A stretch of DNA of 64,000 bases, taken from assembly GCF_028769735.1 (NCBI RefSeq), contig NC_088194.1, positions 566,319 through 630,318 on the forward strand, written 5' to 3'. Numbering within the stretch: position 1 is the stretch's first letter; each line of letters begins with the position of its first letter. Below are positions 25,101-35,335 of the stretch, in pieces. Made by a program: the position numbers and the translations under genes. The notes under the pieces were generated by a model. It saw only the letters and a list, made by a program, of their open reading frames with translations. It was not told the DNA's origin and did not search any database. The DNA comes from Zonotrichia leucophrys gambelii. Its lineage: Eukaryota > Chordata > Aves > Passeriformes > Passerellidae.

Positions 25101-26488
25101 GACACGGGGGGCCCCCAGCCCGGGGCGGGCACCGGGGGCACCGGGGGGTGCTGGGCCGGCTCTGCCCGCGGGCCCTTGGGCTGCCGGGCGGCGCTGCGGG
25201 ACCGCAGCTCCTTGAACGTGGTCACCTCTCTCTGCCTGGGGCCGGGGGGCCTGGCTGGCCCGTCCTGCTGCACCTGCGGCTGCACCTGCGGCTGGGGCTG
25301 GGGCCGGGCCGGCTCCGGGCCCGCCGTGCCCGAGAGCAGCTCGCTGCCGGGGGGCAGCTCCGTGTCCGGCGAGAACACGATCAGCCAGTCACTGCGGTCA
25401 ACCCTGGCCTGGGCGGGTGCGGGCACAGCCGCGTTCCTCTTCCTCCTCTGGGCCAGCTCGTGGAAGGAGGTGATGGTCTTGGTGGCCGTGTCTCTGCAGA
25501 GCTCAGCCGGGCTGGCCTTGAGCTCCGGCCCGAGCTGCTGCTCCGCCCTGTGCGCGTTCAGCACCTGCAGCCGCCGCCGGGGCCGAGGGGGCACCGGGGG
25601 AGGGACCCCGCCGGGCCGGGGCCGCGGCTCCGGAGCGCTGCTCGGGACACCGGGATCCCTCCGTTCCGGCACGGGCGGCGGGGCTGCGGGCGCCGCATCG
25701 GGCTCGGGGAGGGGGTTGCAATTGGGGTCGAGGTCGGTGCAGGTGCCGGTGGTGTCCGGTGCTGCTGTGCTGGGAGAGAGCTCCTCGCAGTGAGAATCGA
25801 GCGAGTTGTTGCTGCAGAGGCTGTCTGGGCTCTTGCTGGCCACAGAGCTCTTGGTGGCTCTCGGGGGCACCGGGGAGTTGTGGTTGGCATCTCTCTCATG
25901 GCATGTCCTGTGCTGGTCAGCCAGAAGCTCTCCATCATCCAGAGGCTCTCCATCATCCAGAGGCTCTCCATCAGCCAGAGGCTCTCCATCAGCCAGAGGC
26001 TTTCCATGCCAAGCATTTTCTGTCGGAATGACGTTCAGCTGCTTGTCAGGGGACTGGGACTCTGCTCTGGCGAACTCCTTGCAGTACACCGAGACCGGCG
26101 AGTCATCCAAGCTGAAATCCGAGCAGCTACTGACAGAGGAGGAGGAGGAGGAGGAGGAAGAAGCCAGATCACAAGGGGGATCACAAGGGGAAGCCGCCTC
26201 CTCCTCGTCTCCGCTGTGCAGGCAGGGGAAATCCTCAGGGTTCTGCAGCCCGAGCGTCTCCGGCTCCGGAGCGTGGGACTCGCAGCAGCGACATTTCACC
26301 GAGGGATTGTTGGAATTGGCATCCACCGGCTCCCGGTTCTCCGGGCACTGGGTGCAGCCCGTCTGCTCCCCCTGGCCCGTGGAGCCCTCCTGGAGCTCGG
26401 GGTGCCGGGACAGGTGCAGCCCCAGGGAGATGTGCTGCAGGTGGATGTGGTTGAGGTTGCACAGGAGGCCTTTCTTTGGGGCCAGCAT
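19143..26488 (-). CDS. RUSC1: RUSC1 (RUN and SH3 domain-containing protein 1)
   Basis: RUSC1 (NESCA) is a cytoplasmic adaptor in neurotrophin signalling and vesicle transport. Coding segments on the minus strand: 26488-24871, 23552-23476, 23367-23193, 22530-22425, 22340-22294, 22061-21113, 20859-20749 (least certain), 20691-20587, 19311-19143. Phases join throughout, giving about 1118 residues (1081 without the uncertain exon; human about 900). The N-terminus MLAPKKGLLCNLNHIHLQHI is the family signature. The long first coding exon has a Ser run, a degenerate repeat and the motifs ITSFHELAQRRKR, DRSDWLIVFSPDTELPPGS and REVTTFKELRSRS. The RUN domain follows (about residues 540-700): VDKVIAHFSTARNVVQK, LNPDVGYLLLHTLCPALCAL, SVLTFHLDLLFEHHH. 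The last exon is an SH3 domain ending LVPVGYTSLIL. The exon beginning near 26562 has an acceptor 74 bases before the start codon. Introns contain at least six arrays. Confidence 0.94.
19312..19545 (-). repeat. Array abutting the last RUSC1 acceptor
   Basis: On the minus strand the units read ggtgacatttttggtgcagg and ggtgacatttttgacacagg, about ten in all. The true acceptor of the SH3 exon (tttttgacgcag before 19311) has the form of the last unit, so the array runs directly into the splice site. Confidence 0.8.
19915..20575. repeat. (CCCATCCCATTGATC)n-type simple array
   Basis: Irregular mix of catcc, ccatcaat and cccattgatc units over about 650 bp in the last RUSC1 intron. Low complexity, strongly pyrimidine-biased on the + strand. 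Confidence 0.9.
20930..21075. repeat. ~18-28-bp array (gagcacacagaaacccctcct)
   Basis: About seven units in the RUSC1 intron just downstream, in transcript order, of the large RUN-side exon. Confidence 0.85.
22550..23165. repeat. 18-bp minisatellite (gcccagggcacagacact)
   Basis: About 33 copies of an 18-bp unit fill the RUSC1 intron between exons 23367-23193 and 22530-22425, from within 30 bp of each splice site. As 18 is a multiple of 3, stop-poor frames arise on both strands and yield spurious 150-240-codon ORFs. Confidence 0.93.
23755..24025. repeat. Degenerate gtccctgcctgcactgtccc array
   Basis: Loose repeats of ctgtccctgcc in the intron after the first coding exon of RUSC1. The adjacent CpG-rich stretch 24030-24500 contains an in-frame minus-strand ATG at about 24371. 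It could be the alternative promoter of a short RUSC1 isoform, but no convincing donor was found. Confidence 0.6.
24606..24870 (-). repeat. Array of donor-like units next to the RUSC1 exon donor
   Basis: On the minus strand the units read ggggtgagtctg and gggatgagtctg, about 18 copies. The true donor of the first coding exon (GGGGG before gtgagtgtgg at 24870) opens the array. Four further exact GTGAGT hexamers and many near-matches follow within 260 bp. Confidence 0.82.
25915..26012 (-). repeat. RUSC1: In-frame 18-bp repeat inside RUSC1 coding exon
   Basis: Four to five copies of an 18-bp unit encode (GEPL-A/D-DG)n in the acidic part of RUSC1. The neighbouring units alternate between two variants (LADGEP and LDDGEP), showing pairwise duplication. 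Confidence 0.88.
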
Positions 26489-27064
26489 GGTGCTGCCTCG
26501 CTGGAAGTGCCCAGGGCTCCCAGGAAAGGCCAGCAGCTCCTCTCTTCACACCATCCAGCTCCCTGCAAGCACCAAACACCCTCCTGGTCAAGGAAAAACA
26601 CGGCAGGACAAACCTGGAGAGAGGCACAGCCGGGGGAAGAGGGACGGCAGTGACCTTGCAGCAGGGCCTGGCACAAGGGCTGGGGCTTAGAGAAGGGGAT
26701 GTGCCCTGAGGGAGGGGCTGCCCCACAGCTTCCTGCCCGGTTTGGGGCTCTGAAGGCAGCCCTGGTCCCTGGAGCACGGCCTGGGAACGATCCCAGGCAG
26801 CTCGGGCTGCCCCGGGGCTGGATTCCCTCCGGAGGGTCGGGAGCATCTCGGGGATGCCTCAAGGAGAAAACGCCCTTGGAGCCTCGTCAAGGCGGGGCGG
26901 GCAGGGGGGGGTCTGTCCTGCCTGGGGGCGGTGGCACCAGGGGGGCTCAGGGACCGGGGCTTGGCCGGAACCGCCGCAGAACCGGCACCGCAGCACCGGG
27001 CCCGGCTTTACCGGGGAGGGGCCCCGGCCCCGGGCACCTGCTGGAGGCTCCGGGCAGCGGAGAG

Positions 27065-27600
27065 CGCGGGAGGGCGGATCCGAGCATCTGCCAGCCCCGA
27101 GCATCCCCCGGGCCCGAGCATCCTCTGGCTCCGAACATCCTCCAGCCCTGAGCATCCTCCAACCTCGAGCATCCCCCGGCCCCTAGCATCTTCCAACCCC
27201 GAGTATCTCCCGGTTCCGAGCATCCTCCAGCCCTAAACATCCTCCGGCCCCAGTATCCTCCAGCCCTGAGCATCCCCCACCCCCAAGCATCCTCCAGCCC
27301 CGAGCATCCTCCAACCCCGATCATCCTCTAGCCCCAGCATCCCCCGGTTCCGAGCATCCTCCAGCCCTAAACATCCTCCAACCCCGAGCATCTTCCAGCC
27401 CCGAGCATCCCTCGAGCATCCCCCGGCCCTGAGCATCCTCCAACCCCGATCATCCTCCAGCCCCGAGCATCCCTCGAGCATCCCCCAGCCCCAAACATCC
27501 TCCAGGTCCGAGCATCCCCCAGCCCCAAGCATCCTCCAACCCCGAGAATCCCTCGAGCACGCTCCATCCCCCGAGCATCCTCCATCCCCGCGCATCCATC
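27065..27600. repeat. ~17-bp minisatellite (gagcatcctccagcccc)
   Basis: About 30 units in the first intron of RUSC1, between the presumed 5'UTR exon and the exon with the start codon. Confidence 0.9.
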
Positions 27601-27723
27601 CCCCGGCCCCGGGGCGAGCACGGCCGGCCCGGCAGCAGGAGCGGCCCTGCTGGGCGCGGCCCTCCCCATCCCCCTGCAGCCCCCGCCCGGCTCCATCCCC
27701 TTCTTTCCCCGTCCCCCGCTCAC

Positions 27724-27895
27724 CTCCTCGGCGCTGCGGCGGCGACTGCGGCTGCGGGAGCGAGGGAGGAGCCGCGGCCCCGCCGGGAGCCGCCCGGTCC
27801 CGCCCCACCGGCGGCGGCGGGGGCGGCGCTCCGGGCATCCCCGGTACCGGCATCCCCCTCCCTCCATCCAGCCCCGTCCCCAGACAACAGCAAGC
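27724..27895 (-). promoter_or_regulatory. RUSC1: RUSC1 5'UTR exon and CpG-rich promoter
   Basis: A CpG-rich block with a good donor on the minus strand (gccgaggag before gtgagcgg, exon end 27724). The next acceptor is at 26562. The transcription start should be near 27850-27890, which is almost on top of the FDPS poly(A) site. Exact start not determinable by eye. Confidence 0.6.
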
Positions 27896-27917
27896 AGCGC
27901 ACCTACAATAATTTATA

Positions 27918-27923
27918 TTTATT
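27918..27923 (-). terminator. FDPS: FDPS poly(A) signal
   Basis: AATAAA on the minus strand, 115 bases after the FDPS stop codon and just before the RUSC1 promoter. Confidence 0.75.
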
Positions 27924-28037
27924 GACATAAATCAGATGGCTGAACCCCCCCCCGGCCATCCCAGAGCACCTTGTCCAGCCCACCCCCGGCCCCTCCCAGG
28001 GCAGGGAGCAGCTCCAGCCCCCTGCCAGGCCCCTCCA

Positions 28038-31000
28038 TCACTTCTGCCGCTTGTAAATCTTCTGTGCCAGGTCCAGGAAGATTTCGCGGGGCAGGCGCCG
28101 GGCGTGGCTCCCGATCAGCGCCTGCAGCCGCCCGTAGCTGCTCTCCTCGTACTCGCGGAACGCCGCCTGCATGCCCAGGGCATCGTAGAGCTCCTTCACC
28201 TTCGCCACCTTCTGGGGCTCCTTAGAGCCGTAATTTTCCTAAAAAAAAACCCTGGAGTGAGTCAGGGTCATGCCAGCTCATGGGGCAGCAGCTTTGTTCT
28301 CTCTTCTTTGTTCGTGTGATATTTTATGGGAAATCTTTTTGCTAGGATTTTTTTTTCTTTTTCTCTTGGGAAAAAGAGAAAGCTGAGATGAGAAGCTTCA
28401 GAGGGAAAAAAAACCCCCAATATTTTCTGATGGATTCTCCTTGTGTTTTGCTGCTTTGGGATGTGGCTGGTGAATTTTTGATTGGTTCCATGTGAGTTGT
28501 TTTTATTCATGACCAATCCCAGCCCCAGCTGTGTTGGACTCACTGGTCTGTCACAGCTTTGGGGGGCTTTTTTGGGTTTTTTTTTGGTGTTTTTTGTTCC
28601 ATGTGAATTGTTTTTATTCATGACCAATCGCAGCCCGGCTGTGTCAGACTCTCTGGTCTGTCACAGTTTGAGGGGGTTTTTTTTGGTTTTTGTTTTGTTT
28701 TGGTTTGCTTTTTTTGGTGTTTTTTTTCTGTTGTTGTTGTTGTTTTTTAATTTTATTATTATTCTTTTTTTAGCCTTCTGATGTATTCCTTTATTGTTTT
28801 GTAGAGCTTTAGTATATAATTTCTTATACTATACTATAATAATATAATATAATATAATATAATATAATATAATATAATATAATATAATATAATATAATAT
28901 AATATAATATAATATAATATAATATAATATAATATAATATATAATATTATATATTATATATTATATATTATATATTATCAGCCTTCTAAGAATTATGGAG
29001 TCAGATTCATCTCTTCCCTCATCCTAGGACCCTCACAAACAACACCCCAACACTCTCTTCTTCCTTCTCACCCTCCTGCCCCCAGCCAGGTGACAGCCCC
29101 TGGCACTCCAGGTGCCCATCGTGGCACTCCAGGTGCCCATCGTGGCACTGCAGCCCCTCTGCCAGGTGTGTGCTGCCAGCCTTACCTCCAGGATCTGCCT
29201 CTGCTGCGGCGTTGCCCTCTGCAGACACTGCACCACCAGCCAGCTGCACTTGTTGTCCTGGATGTCGGTGCCAACCTTCCCCGTCAGGGCTGGGTCCCCG
29301 TAGCAGTCCAGGAAATCGTCCTGCGGGGCAGTGCCAGGCCCTGAGTGCCACGGGCAGCAGCTGGCAGGGACCCAGCGGGGCAGGGACAGCTCCTACCTGG
29401 ATCTGGAAGAACTCCCCCATCTCCAGCAGGATGGCTTTGGCGTCCTCGTGCTCCTCCTTGCCGTCAATGCCCGCCTGGGGGAGGGAATAACAGGGTTAAA
29501 AAACCTTCCAGGACCTGGGATAATGTAAAGCCTTCCAGGACCTGGGCACAAAGCCTTCCAGGACCTGTCCTCCTGGCAGCAGGGTGAGGCCCCAGCACAC
29601 TCACCATGTACATGGCTGCAGCCACGGGCAGGTAGAAGGAGTAAAACGCTGTCTTGTACTTCACAATGGCCTTGTACCTGTGCCAGAGCAGCCAGGCTGA
29701 GCCCCAGAACCCCCTGTGCAGGGCAGGGACTAAAAACCAACCCCAGGCACCCCAAAACCAGGCCCAGGCTGAGTCTCTGTAGGGCAGGGACAAAAAGCCA
29801 GCCCCAGACACCCCAAAACCAGCCCCAGGCACCCCTAAAACAAGCCCCAAGTACCCCAAAACCAGCCCTAGCCTGAGTCTCTGCACAGCAGGGACTGAAG
29901 GTCACCCCAAAAACCAGCCCCAGGCACCCCAAAACAAGCCCCAGGGCCATCCCATGCAGGGCACTCCAAAAAACAGCTCCAGGGCCACCCTCTGCAGGGC
30001 AGGGACTGAAGGGCACCCCAAAAACCAAGCCCAGGTACCCCAAAAACCAGCCCCCAGCTGAGTCTCTGCAGGATAGGGACTGAAGGGCACCCCAAAAACC
30101 AGCCCTGGCACCCCAAAACCCAGCCCCAGGGCTCCCCTCTGCAGGGCACCCCAAAAACCAGGCCCAGGCTGAGTCTCTGTAGGGCAGGGACTGAAAAGCA
30201 GCCCCAGGCACCCCAAAACCAACCCCAGGCACCCCAAAACCCAGCCCCAGACACCTCAAACCCAGCCTCAGGCACCCCAAAAACCAGCCCCAGGCTGAGT
30301 CTCTGCAGGGCAGGGACTGAAGGGCACCCCAAAAACCAGCCCCAGGCACCCCAAACCCAGCCCCAGGCACCTCAAACCCAGCCCCAGGCACCCCAAACCC
30401 AGCCCCAGGCACCCCAAAACCAGCCCCAGGCTGAGCAGGGCAGGAAGGAACCAGGCTCTGCCCCCTGTACCTCTGCTCGCTGAACCTGCTCAGGTCCACC
30501 TGGGAAACTGGAGCAGTGATGAGGTCCAGAGTCTGCCCCAGCTCGGTCTGGTAGCCTGTCTGCAGAGGAGAGAAAGGATTTGTGGCCTTGTTTCAGCTTT
30601 TCAGTGTTTAAAGGGGGTGTAAAAACAGGGAGGGGGATGTTTTACATGGGGAGAATGAGATAAAGGGTGATGGTTGTGATATATCAGTGATATTGAGACT
30701 GGGAGGAGTTTCTGGCTGTGAGGGTGGGCAGGCCCTGGCATGGGGTGCCCAGAGGAGCTGTGGATGCCCCTGGATCCCTGGCAGTGCCCAAAGCCAGGTT
30801 GGGCAGGGCTTGGAGCAGCCTGGGATGGTGGGAGGTGTCCCTGCCATGGCAGGAGGGTTGGAATTTGATGATCTTTAAGGTCCATTCCAACCCAAACCAT
30901 TGTGGGATTTCATGATTTATTCACACACAGCCCTCCATGGCAGGGGGTGGAATGGAATGATCTCTGAGGTCCCACCCAACCCAAACCAGTCTGGGATCCA

Positions 31001-33901
31001 TGATTTATTCACACACAGCCCTCCATGGCAGGAGAGTATGGGATGATCTTTAGGGTCCATTCCAACCCAAACCATTGTGGGATTCCATGATTTATTTACA
31101 CATATTCCTCTATAGCAGGGAGGTGGAACTTGATGATCTTTAAGGTCCATTCCAACCCAAACCAGTCTGGGATTCCATGATTTATCCACACACAGCCTTA
31201 CATGGCATTGGGATGGAATGGGATGATCTTTGAGATGATCTTTAAGGTCCAATCCAACCCAAACCATTGTGGGAGTCCATGATTTGTTCACACAGCCTTA
31301 CATGGCAGGGGAGTGGAATTTGATGATTTTTGAGGTCCCATCCAACCCAAATCATTGTGGGATTTCATGATTTATTCCCACACAGCCCTCCATGGAAGGA
31401 GAGTGGAATGGGATGATTTTTGAGGTCCATTCCAACCCAAACCACTCTGGGATTCCATGATTTATTCACACACATTCCTCTATAGCAGGGAGGTGGAACT
31501 TGATGATCTTTAGGGTCCATTCCAACCCAAATCATTGTGGGATTTCATGATTTATTCCCACACAGCCCTCCATGGAAGGAGAGTGGAATGGGATGATTTT
31601 TGGGGTCCATTCCAACCCAAACCACCCTGGGATTCCATGATTTATTCACACACATCCTTCCATGGCAGGGGGTGGAATGGGATGATCTTTAGGGTCCATT
31701 CCAACCCAAACCACTCTGGGATTCCATTATTTATTCACAGAGCCCTCCAGCAGAGCCCAAGCCCTGTTTCAGCTCCTCTTTGGGTCTAAAGGCAGACATA
31801 TTTTACGAAAAATCTTTTTGTTTTTCCCTGAAAAGCTGGGAAGCTTCAGCTTCCCCATGTTTTGCTGCTTTGGAATGTGATTTAGAGAACTGTTAACCCA
31901 GCATATGAATTGTTTTTAATTAATGACCAATGACAGCCACCTGTGTCAAGGCTGTGAGCAGTCACAAGATTTTATCATTCCTTTCTATTCCTTGCTGAAA
32001 TCCTTTCTTCTATTCTTTTAGTATAGTTTTAATATCTTATTTTCTCTTAATATGTATATATTTATATATAATTTATATATAAATACATAATTATATTTAT
32101 AATATTTATATATTATATTATATTATAATTACTGCTAAATCTGCCATATTATATTATATTATATATATAATATTAAATATATAATATATTATGTATTATT
32201 AATATAATATAATATAATATATATTATATTATATTATATTATATTATATTATATTATATTATATTATATTATATTATATTATATTATATTATATTTTAAT
32301 ATGCCATAAATATATAATTTATAGATATAAAAAATAATAAATCAGCCTTCTGAAACATGGAGTCAAGATTCTCTTCCCTCATCCTGGGACCCTCAAATAC
32401 CACCACACACGTCCAGGACACCCAGGAATTTCAGGCACACATCAGAAAACAGACCCAGACCCCAGGAAAGCCCCAAGGAAGGGTTTGGGGAGCCAGGCTC
32501 ACCTGCAGGAAGAGCTCCAGCAGGTGCAGGTAGAAGGGCTGCTGCCCACAGTACCTCCTGAGCAGCCTGTACACCGAGGACTCCAGCAGAAAAGCGTCAT
32601 TGATGGCATCCAGCCCGATCCCCTCCTGCAGCAGGGACACAGGGAGGTGTCCCAAAGGCTCCTGACCCCCAAGGGACACCCCCAGCCCCGAGCAGGGCCC
32701 CCCTGGACCCCTCTCACCTTCTTGTACCAGCAGAGCTGCCCCCGGCGGGTCAGGGACGAGTCCATGATGTCGTCGGCCACCAGGAAAAAGGCTTGGAACT
32801 GTCAGAGGATGGGTTAGCAATGGGGGGACCCCGGGGGTCCCCATCCCCACTGGGGTCCCAATGCTCCAGAGGATCCCATTCCCCAGAGGGGGGGTCCCAT
32901 ATCCATAGAGATCCCATACCCAGGGGGGTCCCATCCCGATATCCAGAGGGGGGTCCCATCCCATGGGGGCCTCCCATCTCCTAGGGGGTCCCATATCCAG
33001 AGGGGGGTCCCATACCCAGGGTGTTCCCATCCCCATTGGGGTCCCATATCCATGGAGATCCCATTCCCACTGGGGAGAGTCCCATCCCCATTGAGGGGGG
33101 CTCCCTTTCCCTATTTAGGGGGGGGATCCCATCCCCATTGGAGTCCCCATCCCCATTGTGGGGGGGTCCCATTCCCCGAGGGGTTCCATGCCCAGAGGGG
33201 TCCCATTTTTGTTGGGGTCCCATCTCCCACCCCAGAGGGTTCCATCCCTAGGGGAGCTCCATCCCCCGGGCGTCCCATCCCCATTGGGGTCCCCATCCCC
33301 ATTGTGGGGGGGGGTCCCATCTCCTAGGGGGGGTCCCATTTTTGTTGGGGTCCCATCTCCCACCCCAGAGGGTTCCATCCCTAGGGGAGCTCCATCCCCC
33401 GGGCGTCCCATCCCCATTGGGGTCCCCATCCCCAGACGAGGGTCCCATCCCCATTGGGGTCCCATCCCCATTGGGGTCCCCACCCTCACTGGGGTCCCGG
33501 TTCTCACCAGCTCGATGCACCAGCCCACGGCCAGGGCACGCCGGATGCTCTCCGGGTCCTGCCGCTCGGGCCCCACCAGCCGCCGGTACGCGGCCACCAC
33601 CGTGAGCCCCCGGTTGCACTTCCCGCCGGGCGCGTTGTACTCCAGCACCTGCGGGGCGCGGCCAGGTGAGCGGCCATGACCTGACCCACCGTCCATCCTC
33701 GGTCCCACCGGCGCTTCCCACCCTCCAGCCCCGGTCCCGCCGCTCCCTCCCGGTTCTCACCTGCTTCAGCCGCGCCACGGCGTCTCCCACCTCCGGGTGT
33801 CCCAGCATGTCCTCCGTCAGGTCGCGGACGATCTGCGGGAAGAAGGCGGCGAACTCCTCGCGCTCGGCCGCTGCCCGCGCCCCGCTATCGCCGCCGCTCA
33901 T
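28038..33901 (-). CDS. FDPS: FDPS, farnesyl diphosphate synthase (complete)
   Basis: FDPS condenses DMAPP/GPP with IPP to give farnesyl diphosphate for sterol synthesis and protein prenylation. Nine coding exons on the minus strand: 33901-33761, 33648-33508, 32798-32718, 32625-32503, 30559-30471, 29677-29605, 29474-29397, 29320-29186, 28238-28038. They total 1062 bp, 353 codons plus stop, the length of the human cytosolic form. The first Asp-rich motif DDIMD falls at residues 103-107 and is preceded by the chain-length pair F98-F99. The second, DDFLD, falls at 243-247. K..Y..Q substrate segments such as [10 protein letters not shown] and [19 protein letters not shown] are present, and the C-terminus IYKRQK fits the family. 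The start MSGGDSG was chosen because it aligns with the human cytosolic start; an upstream in-frame ATG at 33970 would add 23 residues. All active-site residues I can check are intact. Confidence 0.97.
28282..29045 (-). mobile_element. ERV solo LTR, probable, with (TATAA)n expansion, in FDPS
   Basis: Read on the minus strand it begins near tgtttgtgagggtcctagga with tgagggaagaga and cataattcttagaaggctga, then an AT-repeat block (28838-28975), then ttcatctcagctttctc-type sequence. This is the layout of a common passerine LTR family. A ~180-bp internal segment around ccatgtgagttgtttttatt (28487 and 28600) is duplicated. No internal coding sequence. It lies in the last FDPS intron, in the same orientation as the gene. 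Confidence 0.65.
29700..30440. repeat. Array of accccaaaaccagccccaggc units in an FDPS intron
   Basis: About 17-bp (caccccaaaaccagccc) subunits with a longer ~110-bp higher-order unit that also contains ctgagtctctgcagggcagg. It occupies nearly the whole intron between exons 30559-30471 and 29677-29605. Confidence 0.9.
30640..30915 (+). mobile_element. CR1 LINE 3' end in FDPS intron
   Basis: Shows tgtgagggtgggcaggccct, cccctggatccctggcagtg, ggtgtccctgccatggcagg, gatctttaaggtccattcca and the terminal gggatttcatgatt. Antisense to FDPS. It continues directly into an array of its own tail. Confidence 0.87.
30900..31745 (+). repeat. Array made of the CR1 3' tail, ~105-bp unit, 8 copies
   Basis: Each unit has catggcaggggtggaatggg, atgatctttagggtccattc, caacccaaaccattgtggga and ttccatgatttattcacaca. 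The unit is the last ~90 bp of the preceding CR1 plus a ~20-bp linker (tttattcacacacagccctc). Confidence 0.9.
31785..32412 (-). mobile_element. ERV solo LTR, probable, with long (ATATT)n tract
   Basis: On the minus strand it opens with tgtggtggtatttgagggtc, ccaggatgagggaagagaat and ccatgtttcagaaggctgat. An AT-rich block with about 20 pentamers at 32040-32330 follows, then a tail complementary to aaatctttttgtttttccc. It is the same family as the element at 28282-29045 but lacks that copy's internal duplication. In an FDPS intron, gene-sense. Confidence 0.7.
32825..33500. repeat. G-rich array (ccattggggtcccatcccc) filling an FDPS intron
   Basis: 15-20-bp subunits (gggggtcccat, ccccattggggtcccca) fill the intron between FDPS exons 2 and 3. 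A ~150-bp block containing ttgttggggtcccatctccc and agggttccatccctagggga occurs twice (about 33190-33320 and 33335-33430). Runs of four or more G or C are dense on both strands. Confidence 0.9.
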
Positions 33902-34225
33902 GGTGCCGGTTCCCGGTGCCGGTTCACGCTGCCGGTTCGCGGTCCCGCCGCTGCCGCCCGTGACCTCCACGGCACCTATGGCCCCGCCCCCGCCCCGCCC
34001 CCTCGCGGGGCACGCCGGGATGCGCAGTCCCGAAGCGCGCCCGCGGCTAGTTCCAGCGATGCCGCTGGACTACAACTCCCAGAGTGCCCCGCGCCTGGGG
34101 GCGGACCAGTGGGCTCGCGGTTGGAGCAGCGCTCATTGGCCCGTTTCATCGTGCGAGGATGAGCCCAAGGCGGCTGAGCCAATGGGAGCGCGGCGGGGGC
34201 GGGAGTGAGACCGGTGATTGGTGGA
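33902..34225 (-). promoter_or_regulatory. FDPS: FDPS promoter: CCAAT boxes and a ZNF143-type element
   Basis: A CpG-rich block upstream of the FDPS start codon. Three CCAAT/ATTGG pentamers lie at 34135-34139, 34179-34183 and 34217-34221. ACTACAACTCCCAGAGTGCC at 34069-34088 matches the ZNF143/THAP11 type of core-promoter element as I remember it. NF-Y with SREBP drives FDPS in mammals, so clustered CCAAT boxes fit. No clear SREBP site was pinned down. Confidence 0.65.
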
Positions 34226-34449
34226 GAGGGGGAATGGAGAGAGCGCCCGGCGTGGCGCGGGGGGGTGGCGGGGATTGAGGGCGTGGCTTTAGGGCGGGGC
34301 TTTAGGGCGTGTTCGGTAACTGGGAGGGGAATGGGGGCGCGGACACCCGGACGGGGATGAGGTGCGCTGGAATTGGGGCAAAATGGGGGCGTGGGGGGCC
34401 ACGCGGTCTGAGGTGTTGTAGGGCGGGTTTGGGGCGCTGTGCAGGAGTC
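34226..34449. other. G-rich intergenic DNA upstream of FDPS
   Basis: GC-rich DNA with small ttagggcg direct repeats (34290-34312). No gene recognised. Confidence 0.5.
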
Positions 34450-35335
34450 TCCGGGCAGGTGTGGTATAACATGTAAATGTGGGGTGCAGCACAGGTGTGG
34501 CAAGCAGCACAGGTGTGGGGTGCCATGCAGCTGACATGCTGTGCAGGTGTGGGTGCATCACAGTTATGGGGTACAGAGCAGGTGTGGGGTACAGTGCTGT
34601 TATGGGGTGCAGAGCAGGTGTGGGGTACAGAGCAGGTGTGGGGTGTAGTGCAGACTGTGTGGGTGCTGTGCATGTGTGGGTACAGAGCAGTTTTGGGGTG
34701 CAGTGCTGTTATAGGGTGCAGAGCACTTATGGGGTACAGAGCAATTATAGGGTACACAGCGGGTGTGGGGTGCAGAGCAGTTATAGTGTACAGAGCAGTT
34801 ATGGGGCGCAGAGCAGCTGCGGGTTGCAGAGCAGGTGTGGGATACAGAGCAGTTTTGGGGTGCAGAGCAGTTATGCGGTGCACAGCAGTTTTAGGGTACA
34901 GAGCAATTATGGGCTGCAGAGCAGTTTTGGGGTACAGAGCGGGTGTGGGATGTGCTGCAGATTGTGTGGGTTCAGAGCAGTTATGGGGTGCAGTGCCGTT
35001 ATAGGGCACAGAGCAGCTGTGGAGTGTGCTGTTATGGGGTACAGAGCAGTTATGGGGTACAGAGCAGTTATGGGGTGCAGAGCCGCTGTGGCGTGTGCTG
35101 TTAGGGTCAGAGCAGTTATGGGGTACAGCAGCTCTGGATGTGCTTTATGGGGTGCAGAGCAGTTAAGGGGTGCAGAGCAGTTATGGGGTACAGAGCAGCT
35201 GTGGAGTGTGCTGTTATGGGGTACAGAGCAGTTTTGGGGTACAGAGCAGCTCTGGGGTGTGCTGTTATGGGGTACAGAGCAGTTTTGGGGTGCAGAGCAG
35301 CTTTGGGGTGCGCTGCAGACTGTGCGGGTGCTGCA
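34450..35335. repeat. ~17-bp minisatellite (ggggtgcagagcagttat)
   Basis: About 45 units of ggggtacagagcagttat and variants. It lies where PKLR would be expected from mammalian gene order. ORFs of 175-328 codons on both strands are repeat artefacts. Confidence 0.92.

Noticed and set aside
23670..25793. 707-codon + strand ORF
   Set aside because: Antisense to RUSC1 coding and intron sequence in GC-rich DNA; the minus strand has the conserved protein.
25028..26653. 541-codon + strand ORF
   Set aside because: Antisense shadow of the RUSC1 first coding exon.
33970..33970. Upstream in-frame ATG as FDPS start
   Set aside because: The ATG at 33901 gives the 353-residue cytosolic form with the conserved motif numbering.
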